From: Rotaria macrura
Lineage: Eukaryota; Rotifera; Eurotatoria; Philodinida; Philodinidae
Assembly (NCBI GenBank): GCA_900239685.1
Contig: OENT01000023.1
Span: 124,001-188,000 of the forward strand
Length of the DNA: 64,000 bases
Reading direction: 5' to 3'
A program made the position numbers and the translations under genes. Below, piece after piece: positions 13,298-25,600 of the stretch. The notes beneath the pieces were generated by a model. That model saw only the letters and a list, made by a program, of their open reading frames with translations, was not told the DNA's origin and searched no databases. Each line of letters opens with the position of its first letter. Within the stretch, counting starts at the first letter, position 1.

Positions 13298-13552
13298 AAA
13301 ATTCCATAATTGTACATATTTTTGTCAAAAATCTAGTATTCATTGTCTTGAGTATTCTCTAAACACACTAGATGATCGTTCCTTTTTTTAAAAATTTTTC
13401 TTGATATTGTCGATGAACCCATTAGTTTTTGTTTCGAACCTGTTTTTTAATGGTAGAAGTTATCTGTTAAACATACCTTATTTTTAATTTTACATAATTA
13501 CGAAAAACTACGTTATGCATGCCAGTGATAATTTTTGTATGACAAACAAGTG

Positions 13553-13558
13553 AATAAA
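13553..13558 (+). terminator. AATAAA polyadenylation signal after the epoxide hydrolase gene
   Basis: A canonical AATAAA lies about 255 nt after the stop codon. An acceptor-like tttttctag follows about 33 nt later, at 13583-13591. That spacing is what a processed polycistronic junction would look like. Confidence 0.5.
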
Positions 13559-13582
13559 ATTTTTTTTTGATTTTTTAAAAAC

Positions 13583-13591
13583 TTTTTCTAG
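13583..13591 (+). promoter_or_regulatory. Acceptor-like tttttctag upstream of RICTOR
   Basis: A T-rich tract ending in tag lies 73 nt before the RICTOR start codon. The reading frame of RICTOR has a TGA stop just upstream of its ATG, so this site would serve the leader and not a coding exon. It is a candidate cis or trans splice acceptor. Confidence 0.35.
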
Positions 13592-13664
13592 ATATTTGAA
13601 GAAGAAAAACAAACATATTACTTTCATGATGTTGATTCAAAATTGATTGAATATTTTATTCAAT

Positions 13665-16600
13665 ATGGCGACAGGATTTGTGAGCTTGTGTGACCAAATT
13701 TTAGTGGCTGCAACATCGTTTCAATCACCTTATGATACACCGAAAAAACCACTCAGTAGCTTACTCAATGAGATGACATATTATGTGGCTACATCTGGAA
13801 AGGTAGAACATGGAGATGATTCAATTATTCACGGGTATATTGATAGATATTGAAGGGAAAATATGAAAAATCATTGTTTGCTTTTTATAAATTCAGACTT
13901 CAATTACTGCTGTTGAGTGATGTAGAACGCGTTCGAGCTGCGTCACTTCGTGCTCTACGTTATTCAATCCATCGTTTGACTATTTTCGAAAAGTTTCTCG
14001 AAAATCGTTTGGATTATCTTGTTTGTCGGTAAGCTAAGTTTACTGTTTTCTCCATAGTGTGAAAATGTGCAATTGTTGACTGATAAACAAAATTCAATAG
14101 AAAGTTAAAGCAAATTGTCCAACATCGAACATACTTTAAGTGTTGTCGTTTACTTTTTTTCGACAATATGAATAGATGCTCAGTAAGTTCAAAATATAAA
14201 TTGACTTAAGCAATCCATAAACGACGAATGATATTTATCAACTACTACTGTAAAATTTCCATCATCGACAAGTTGAATTTGTCGTATTAAAAATAAACTT
14301 TTATTTTCAACTGCATTCTGTTCTCGATTACTTTCATCTAGTACTCGAGCAATATTTGTTTTTGTATTACATAAAGAACAGGACAGTATACTAGTAGATA
14401 AACTTAGAAATACAAAAATCTTAAAAAATTCGTCTTAGAACTAATCGAGAGTTTTAAAAGAATCTTTGACTAAAACTCTCATTATGATTATGATTATTAT
14501 TATTATAGGACCAACTCGCCGTCCGATATAAATGAATTTGTTCAGAAAGGTGTGCTCTTTACTAGCATGTTTTTGAAAAGAATCTCACTTTTGTATTCCA
14601 TAATCCATGTTCCCTGAAATTTATTTAAAATTTATTTTCTAAGACTCATTGAAAATTTTAAATAGATATAGAACCATGACTAGTATCACAGACTTGTTGA
14701 ACTTTGGTGAATGACTGATTGATGATTTTGTGAGAATAAGAATCTATGACGAATACCAGAACAGAAGATATCAAAGATAAAACAGAACAGAAAGCGTAAT
14801 TTTCTATAGTACTTTGTTTTGTGAGCAATATTTATTGCGACAATTAAATTTAAAATTAATCCGTACATTAGAAATATGCTACGTGTCTTGATCCATATTT
14901 ATGATACGACTCACTCTTTATTTTGTAAAAACGTTTTTATAATAATTGTTTTTTTTTTATTTAGATCTCTTACAATTGATTTGCGAAATGCTCGTGAACG
15001 TTTGGAAGCATATAAACTTATTCGTCGTTTATTTCTCTTGTATCCTCAACGTCTCCCGCATTCATTCGTCTATGTTCTTGATGCTATTGTGTCGTCAAGT
15101 GGTTCAATATCAGTAGCTCGAAATGGAAATTCAACACCAATCGTGCGAACTGATCAAATGGTTAAATGTTGTTTAGAATTACTTTGTGAAATAGGTAATA
15201 AATACTAATTATGTTTTATTTGATGGACAAATAATTTATCGTCATTAAATTAGCTCTTCAAAATCCACATATTTTACATGAATGTCATGCAATAAATACG
15301 ATGTTAAAATTTATTGTTGATTATGAACAAGATGAACTTCGTGAAAGTGTGCTCCATGCGCTGTTACATGCCGTTGATCGTTTTACAATCAATGATAATA
15401 GTGAGCCAACGTTAATTGGTTCTGCTGATACAAATGGTTTAGGCCTGGTATTTACTGATGAAGGAATGCGTGAAAGACACGAATTAATTGGAAATATGTT
15501 TAGTGTATCTTTATATTACTTTTTTTCGAATTCTATCTATTAATAACAATCAACTTTTCTTTGTTCTAGCAATTAGTGGCAATTTTTTCACTATGTGAAA
15601 AGGGAACATTGAAAACCAGTGATCGTCGGGGAATGACTCCGGCAGCGTAAGAACAAAATGTTAAGTTCAATAAACGAATTGTTTATAATTTATTTTTTCT
15701 TTTCAAGATTTGATAATTTACTAATTAAAGAGCCCGATAAATTAAAAACACTGAAATCATGTGCAGCAGCAATGGGAACCATTTTACATAGTTGGATAGG
15801 TAAGAATTAATTACTATCGATGACCAATTTGAATGGACACTGCATACATTGTAACTATTTGTGGAACTGTAATTTTCAGTCTTACAAACAGGAAAATATA
15901 AGTAGATATCAATGTTAAACGTTGATAGTTGGTTATTCAAAAGCGACATGTCTCTTTCTAGTAGATAGTTCTATCAACAAGATATAACTAATCCTCTAAC
16001 ATCTCAATAAATCGATCCAGTGTTTAATTTGCTATGAGTTCGAGTAGAAAATCGCCCAAAAGTGACGGGATGTGCTTTATTACAAGATTATCTAATCTCC
16101 TATTCGTGTATCATATACTTATTTGAAACTAAGAGTTTCTATTGTTTTTTTCTTATACCGATGTATGACCGAATGCCATTACTACTTATGCTTTGGTTGA
16201 AACATTTTATATATATAAATAAGTCGAATAGTGATATATATATATATATATTGATTGATTGATTGATTGATTGAGTGCATCAAATAATGACCTTAAAAAA
16301 ATTAATTTGTAAAGCAAATATTACAAGAGTGATTATTTTTCATAATAAACATTGAAAACTAACAATAACTTGATAGAAATCTTTCAGAAACTGATAACTG
16401 TTGAACACATTTGTCAATGTTACATTTGAATCGATTTTTATTGTATGATAGGATCCATTGATATGTTGAATACATTCGAAAATATAAATAATATATTTAA
16501 ATATTTCTTATTCATATTCATTCAAAGGGTTCACAGCATTTTGTCAAACAAAAAATTCATCTATACGTCTACTTGTTAATTGTTTACTTGTACAATCTGA

Positions 16601-19600
16601 ACCGATGAAAGTATGACAGAACAAAAATGTTTTGCATTCTTTTCTAAACAATGTCAAATTATTTTCAGATGATAATTCTTGATCTATTTTATGATTTACT
16701 CAATCTTGATATTCCATCTGTCTGTGATAGTTATGAAGCAGCACTTAGATCGATGTGTAAACATAAATATATTTATATATATATATATACTACTTTTTAA
16801 TTTTAATTTTGAAAAAAATGATGTATGTATGTTATCTATAGATCCAACGTGGAATTTGACAACAGTAGAAGAAGGATATACATATGTAGCTTGTGAAGGA
16901 GCCGCTAAATTGTCTCATTTGTCGACAACAAGGTATAAGAAGTCACTGACCAATAAATTTATTCATATTTCTTAACTACTTGCTATTTATTTGTTGAACA
17001 TTTTTTTCTTCACGTTTATTTCTCAGTCTTCATTTATTTCTTTATCATTTATCTATAGACCGAACTTGCTTGATAGTCATATGGCATTAATGCTTCTTAC
17101 TCTTATTGATGCTGGCTTAATCGAGGTAACTTTCTAAAGAACTAACAAAGATTTTCATTCATGGTTTCTTTCTTGTGTCTGTAACATTCTAAATTAATAT
17201 CATTATTATCTATTAGGCCGTCAGTGAATTGGCGTCGAATGATAATTCAATTCTATCAATTCGTGCTACGCTACTTTTGGCAAATTTTATTTGGATGGTA
17301 TGTTATAAAACTTGTAAATAAATATGAAAAGCTAAGCGTCGAGTTTTCATCAATGATATGAGCGAGCTTCTTTTTATTATTTATCAGGCAAAAGTAGAGT
17401 AAAATATGTCAATTAAACTATATTAATCAGACAGGTAAATTTGAGCGAGCATAAATCACAAATGTTAATCTTATAAAGTCGAGATCGTTTGACTTTATGC
17501 TTGATCATAATCGTCACATCGAATTCATCTCTATTTTATTTTATCAATGTTTTAATGGAATCATAGGAGCGAAACCCTCATTAGAACTAGAGCAGCAAAT
17601 AGCATCTGACAAATAGTGATTACATTCGTATATTTGCATCTTGAAGACATACTTTCAAATTCAATTGAACGAGACATCTCAAGACAATGGTTTCATTTAC
17701 AAAGCGACAGTTTTCTTCCGAAGATTTTGGATGGCACAATTGAATAGGAAAAGCACATGAATCAATCAACATCTCTAATGATTAGTTCAAGGATGATATT
17801 ACAGATATTGAGAAATTTCTAACTATTTTGAAAAAAAAACTACAGAGATTTCATTCTGAAGTAAAATTTGTCAGTTGTTTCTGAAAATTTACTTCAATCA
17901 ATATATATATATATATTACGCATCTTCGTTTATCATATTTAAGCATATTGATATCCGTTTATGATAAGAAACAGCATCGGTGACAACCAAGAAAGAAAAA
18001 TTTTAAATATTTCAAAAATCCATTCGTTTGACTTGCGGTAGAAGTTTTTCTCAAATCGTGACTAAGTAGTTTCAATAATCTTATATGGCGTTGAAACATA
18101 AATTTAGATTAGCAGTTGTTTGAGGTATTGCCCTAATTAGTGTAAGCATTTCATGAATATTGAAAAGCATCGATCATCAATATTCAACTATCACATACGA
18201 TTCCTGGTATCTCTGTTTGGTTGAATTCTAGTGCAACGAACATTTACCTGAAGAGCAAAGTTTTCTTTTATTACCACTATTGATGGATGTTGCTATTGCT
18301 GATGATGATAGTATCAAACGAAGGTAATCGATTGATAAGATTTTTTTGTTCCATGTTTTTCAAATTATGTCCTACGTTTTCAGTTTTGCAAAAGAAGCTA
18401 TGCTTAATATAAATGCTTTTTTTGAATTCAAACAACGCACACGTCACATACATTCATTTCAATTAGCACAATTAATATATCATGCACAACATTTACATGA
18501 TTATTATACATTACCACCAGCTGTTGGTACAGAAAGTGGTCGTCGAATATCGACATCATCGTCCAACGATCCTGTAAGTAGTTTTTAATTTTCTTGAATA
18601 AGATAAGAAACATAAACATAAACATAAAAAGAAGGGTGAAGGGAGGGATATGTTTCTTTTCTTAAATTCGTCTCTTCTTTTATATTACTATTCATATTAA
18701 TCTCTTGTGTGTTTGTGTGTATGCATTATCTAGACATCGCTCTTGAAATGGTCATTCCCAACACCATTTCGGACGTTAAATGTAAAGAAAGCAATTTTAG
18801 AGCAGAAACAAGTGTGGTTTGTTTTGTCGTTTTTGTTTGTGCGTGTGTGTACTTGTGTCTGTATATATTTGTATATATATATATGTATACAAATATATAT
18901 ATATATATGTACACAAATATATATATGTATATATGTATCTATAAGTAGAACCTTTATATTAAAAATCTCAAAAGCTCATAACAATAGATGTATAACTCTG
19001 CATGGTTGAATGTCCTTGCATTTGTCGATTTGTCGGTGTTTACGCATGAATTACTTTAATGTGCTTAACATCACTCAAATTTTCTTTGTTTTTGTTTGTC
19101 TTGTTTATTTTAGTTGGCAGCTGAAAAAATCGATACTAGTATTCGTGACACAAATGCACTACAAACGGATAACTATAAACGGTGGAACTGGGATTTAATA
19201 TTAGCTTTATTAAAAGTAAGAATTATGAAAATTGAATAGCTCTTCAAATAGAATGTTGTTTCATAATAGGATTTTCCAAAACAAGCAAATCAAGTTCAAG
19301 GTGAATTCTATGAATTGTAAGTTGTCATTGTTTATTATTTAAATATTAAAACAATAGAGAAGTGACTCAATTATGTTAAGTAATCAATAAAAAATAAATA
19401 AAAATTTTTAATAGCTGAAATTTTCATATTCATGAGTTAGTAAGAAGTTTTTACAAAAGACGAGAGAAATCAAACGGAAACAAGATCGATTTTTCTATTC
19501 AACTTATATAAGGAGACATTTATATTAAGCCAACTTTTGAATAGTTGAATAATGACTAGTTAATTTTCAGACTATGCATATACGAGTGAGTCCTATTCGG

Positions 19601-22600
19601 ATTAGAAAACTTATAAAAATAAAGTTGTACATGGCCAACAACGTACGAATTAGCCGCTTACGGTTCAGTCGAACTTTTCTCGATGAGAAATAATAATCTG
19701 ATGTTCAGCATGACAACCTTTATGCCATACTGATATAAACTAATTTGAAGATATCTGAAAGGTAAACATAACATTTCTCTAATCAAATATTTCAATAGAA
19801 AGGTTAGAATTATCTATCATTAGCACATGATCGATACAAATCCTTTTTAAAAATTCTCTTGAACCGATTACGGTCTATATGTCGCCATTGTTCAAAACTG
19901 AATGACATTGTCTGATTATTGAATAATATACCTAATGAGAAGATAAATATTCAGTTTCTTTCAACGTAAACGATTCACGTTTGGACTATTTATTTTTTGA
20001 ATAACTTAATTTAGATTTCTGGATAAATTATGTGACTTTTTCAAACCGGATCAAACTGGTGGTTTCAATGGAATTCTTCTGATTGATTCATTGTCTGACG
20101 TAACTTGTCGAAGTTTATTAGCTTTTTCTGATCTTCTTGTATATCCATCTCGAGCATCGTCAAATCACATTAAAGTAAATAATACTAAACATATCAATTT
20201 CAAAAAGCAAACAAATGAAAATTATTTGCATGTTGTTGCAGGTCATTGCCAGTAATATTGCTCGAATGCTGTTAACAAATATCAGTGAATCATTACAACA
20301 AGTAATCTTATTTCTTTTTCTTATGAAATTGATTTAACATTTCTATATTGTTTTCTCGTTTGTTTATATTCTTATAGTCAATTATTGCCATGAAAGAATG
20401 TAATGGACGATCAATAATAACAGAACATGATTTATTGACTAAGAATAGTGTTTATTATTATTTGTTTCTCGGTCGTTTAAGTAAATCTTCTGTTGGTATG
20501 CAAGCATTAATTGAAAGTGAAATATTTGCTCGGTATATTCATAAGCTAATTATTTAGTTGAGATGTATATGTTTCAAAAATATTTAGTCTTTCGGAAATG
20601 TTGAAAATGGATGATGAATTTGCTACATCAGCTATTGTTGCATTATCATCATTTAATTATTATTTTGATGGTCCATGTCGAACATATCTAACACAAGCAC
20701 TCAAATCACCATGCACGGTAATTATCAATAAACTATTTTATTCAAGTTTGATTGTTCTTTTGAACATAATCATCGATTTAAGACGAACACAAGTGCTCGA
20801 TCGAACTACAGTACTCTAGTTTCGATCAAATTTTCAAATCGAAATTACAAAATCATTTTGAAAATAGAAAAATCTTTTTATTACTGTGTTTTATTCGTAA
20901 GTTCTTACACGATGAGAAATTACATTTCATATAGGCCTATGTAGACTGACAACTGTTGACATCAGATCATTTTCCAATCGACGAACCTATAGAATTCATA
21001 ATCTAAGAATGAAGACGTTAGTTGACATACTTTACTGAAATTAGCTATAATATCACCTATTTCAAAAATTAAGATTGAATGAAGTTCAGAAATTTTCGAT
21101 GAAAGTCAAAACACATAAAACATCATTAGATGAATATTAGTCAATGAAACTCCATACTTCAGTTTGTTTCTTTTATTATAAATGCTGAATTACATTGTGA
21201 AGTAATGTCGTATGCGCACTTATTTAGAATATAAAATTCTCCGAGTAGAAATTTTCTATAAGATATTGAGATTAAAACTTGATTATGATACGAAAGTTTT
21301 CGCTTATTTTGACAGCGATTATAGTTTCTAATTAAACAACATTTATCTAATAAATATTCATTTTAAATGTTTTCTAGGCACTTCGTTTGTACAGTACAAG
21401 TCTTCTTCGTGTAATCCTTCGTTCGAATCCAGTTGCATTTGGTAGTTGGGGTTTACATTTTCTTATTTCACAATTACATGATACTGATCAATTAGTTTTA
21501 ATTGAAACGGCTTCCATTCTTGACGAAGCTCTTGAAGATCGAGTAAATACTATTTTGTCATTTATCTTTTCAACCGATAAACAATTTTACTCGTTCTATT
21601 GTAGACTTTAGTAAATGTATTTCATAAACAATGGGAAGCATTTTCTTCAATTAAAAATAAAAATAATTTTCTATCAAAAATCTATCATATGACTGCGGCA
21701 CGCATTAGTTCTATACCATTTCATCATATTCAACAAAATGAAAAACATTTATTAATGATACTTGATGAACTTGCATATTGGGATTCAACATTTAATGCTG
21801 AATATGTTAGTTTAATTGAAACGAAATTGTTTTCAGCTTATTCAGGTGGCTCATTATTAACCGATGATTATTTTGAAAGACGTAAAACGACATCAACAGT
21901 AAATAGAACTAAAACTAAGAAGCCAACTGCTCACGTTCCATCTCATATCTATAGACAATTGTGTCTTCATCAGGAAGGGTTCCTTTTATTACGTTCGGAA
22001 TCTCGTTTAGAGAAATATGTAACAGAATTACGTCAACATCGAACAAATTGTGTTAATCTTAGTGAAACATATGTTATTAAAGAAGCACTTTGGGCATTGG
22101 GACATACAGCTAGTACGGAATATGGTTTTAGTTGGTTCATAGAAAAAGATTTATTACCGGACTTTTTAAGATTTGCTGAAGAATGTCAGAATTTATCTGT
22201 TCGAGGGTAAGTGAAATGTTTGATTAATCATCAATCAAGAATAAATAACGTGTCAATTATCAAATGCGTCAATTTACAGAAATTGTAAAACATAAGCTGA
22301 CCTACGACTAGTCATACACGGTGACTACGAGTAGTTATTTACTTATAGACTTAGCAGACGAACGTTTTATTACATACCTACTACTTTTTCGAACGGGAAA
22401 AAATTCTTTCCAAATATACAGTTTGTAAATTAGATCTAAAGATAATATGAATATGTATGAATATATTGAAATGAATACGTTGTCATATTTTCTTTTCGAA
22501 GACATAGAATATACTTTTGGTATTTTTCTTAAGGAGGCGCCCCTCCTCCCCTCCCCCCCTCCTTAGGAATCGTTTGTCGTTATTCGTGGCCCGATTTAAC

Positions 22601-25600
22601 TGAAATCTTCAGAAAATATGTGTGTCATATCAACTTAATTTCTTGGAAACTTTTGACTCGCAAGGTTTTTGTTTTAACGAGTAATTGATAGATTAGTGCT
22701 CGAAATAGTAGTCTTCGTAATGTACCAATTTCTCGCACTGTCGAAGAGGTAGAGAGCTACCGTTTATTGTAAATAAAAGAGAAGATTTATGTTTAAAAAT
22801 GTATTTAGGGTTTTTTTCGAAATTCGATTTGATTCGGATTTCAGAAACAGTTTCCCACAATATCTTCGAATTTATTGCTTTTTTAGATCAGTGCCTTCCA
22901 TTTATCTCAGCAAGGTAATCGAATTACGAAAAAAACGATATATACATTTTTAGACATAGGCCTCTTCTTTTATCCAAGAAAAACGATTAGATCGCTACCA
23001 CTTCCACAGTCTGAGAAATCCCTACCGAGAGCTCCAAACAGTGATTTTCAGAAAAGAACAAACAAGTTTGTGAGATGTGTGAATGGTTGTGAATGTGGCA
23101 AAAGTCGTCAGTGTTGTATATATATATATTTGAAATGAGGGTAAATGTCTCTTTTTAAGTGGTATAATTACATAAAAATATAAAACACTCTTTTAATTTC
23201 ACTATGACTCCCATGACCCCTATCGTGCAATTTCGTCTTGTATACAGGACTCTAAGGAGAAACAACTATGCTGGTGGTAGAGATGGTGTGGAGAATTTAA
23301 TATTACCCTCACTGGGATAGTTTCATCTTGGTCCATTTTCGTCAAAAAAATATTTTAGTTCAAAGTATTGCAATAATCCTGTATTTAGCTGCTGACAAAG
23401 GATCAGCGTCAGCGTCAAGAAAGCACTAATTGATAAACAGTAGAATGGTGTTTTTTTCTCTTACTATCTGAGAAAGTACCTTCCAACTGTGTTCAGAGGA
23501 TACGCAATCAAAAATAACAAATGTACGTTTGAAATGAACAAAACTGAATGTAAACTAGTATTTAACATCGCTCAAAACCTCTTATTTTTTGATGAAAACA
23601 GTTTCAAAAATCTGACTCTGAAAATCCACTATATTGCTCTAATTAATAAAAAAATAACAGAAAGTATATGCGCTTCTCATAAGCAATTGTTCACAAGCGT
23701 TTTGACCACTGTCACATCTCTGTCACTAAGCGACATTGCTGAAAAACTCTTATATTTCTATTATTGCTCCAAGAAAACTGCTAGTTTCACAGCCAAAAAA
23801 GCATTCAAAGTACAATAAATCGCACAAAATCTGAAAGAGGACAGTTTGGGCTTTCGAAATATATGCTTATTTCAAAATCGACTTTTCTGAGGCGGAGGGG
23901 GCATAAATGAATAAAATTAATATTACGTGTTCGACTTTTGTGAAACTTTAACTAAAACGATTGCACTATGACAATAATGAATACCAAAATTTTTTACTGA
24001 TTGATATGAACGGTTTGAAACATTCATTATTTGTTAACTATCGAAGTTGTTCCATAATTTATAGAATTCTGAAATAGTTGCTTGCTTTCGTTGACACATG
24101 TATCGACTCTGAAAATTAATTCTTCTATTAACGAAATGTTCATCTCAACAATAGTTTTAGAATGTACTAGTTTTCTGAGCAACAATCTGAAAACACAATA
24201 GTACATTTTTAACTTTGAAAGATTCTCATTATGTTGATTGAAAGTTGATTCTGCTTAAACGGAATCAGTCAGTTGTTTAAATAAAAATGTATTCAAAAGT
24301 TAGAACGATTTTCGTGATCATGCAGTAAGATGTCATTCTATTGAGTGCTTCTACAAAAAAATTCTAATCTGCAGAGTTCTACGTATACATTCTATTAAAC
24401 TAGTATCGTATTGTTTTAGTACGGCATTCTACGCACTTAGTTTGATAGCATTAACTCCTGATGGTGCTATATCGTTAAAAGATTACGGCTGGGAAACTTA
24501 TCGTGTTCGATCACATTCAATTCCAACATCGATAGCAAACACAGATACATATCAAAATGCTGAAAGACGTATATCTAGAGTTGGTGCGACATCATCACCA
24601 CGTAAAAGTATTTCGCTACAAGTAACACCACCGACAGTTTCAGCAGTGAATCCGTTCCCGGATAATAAATTGAAATACAATGCACATGAACCATTGACAG
24701 TCGATGCAATACCGTCATCTCGTTTTAATTTGCGTCAAGATTCAATTTCTGATGTCAAATCTAGACGATCATTGACAATGCCTTCGTCGATCTCATTCAA
24801 TGCTAATGAAAAAACTGACGTTCTTCATGGTAAATTCATCTGTTGAAAATCAACTTTAGCATTAAACCATAAACATTTTTCTGTACGATTTTAGTTATCA
24901 TTCCCGAAGAAAGTATTCCTACTACTCCAACAAGCAACATTGCCATGGTGACATTTGCTGATTCTGTCGACTTTGGCGCACCTTCATTACATATTGGTGT
25001 ACCTATACGTCGTTGTTCAAGTATATCCAAAGAATTGACCAATATAGCAACATGCCGTGATTCAGGTATAGCCAGTGGAGCAACAGGATCATTTTCTGAT
25101 GTTGAATATTCTCGTTCACCATCTTATCAAACATATCCATCACATACTCAATCACAATCAGCAGCTGAACAATCAGCAACAGATAGTTTACCGTTGGAAC
25201 GTTTTCGTCCACGATCGAAATCTGCACATCAATCGAATGCATTGCGACAATCGAAACAATTACAAAAGGTTCCAGAAGTTATACAAGCACTACGTGCACC
25301 AACAGCTGGTTCTGGTGCTGCATCCGAACCATCAGCAACTGATGAATTATATCGTTCACGTTTATTGCGTTGTAACTTTCTTTTAAAACCCGATGCAGCT
25401 GGCTACGATTACGCGAGACGTGTACAAAAAATAAGTCATGCAACATATTCACAATTCATCAATAAGAATCCTAATGATACTTACACAGATGATACACTAA
25501 TAAAAGAAAAAAAAGATGACCTTCTTGTACCATTGCATGCATTTACATCGAAATTTTACAAAAAAATCTATGAATCACATGATCTACGTAATCAACAAAT

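Noticed and set aside
18709-19009. Tyr/Ile/Cys-rich frames on both strands
   Set aside because: They come from the AT/GTATAT low-complexity tract in a RICTOR intron plus part of exon 14.
25003-25386. Two frames overlapping RICTOR exon 24 (minus 25003-25242, plus 25075-25386)
   Set aside because: Both are shadows of the RICTOR coding frame, with His/Asn-rich composition typical of frame-shifted reading.
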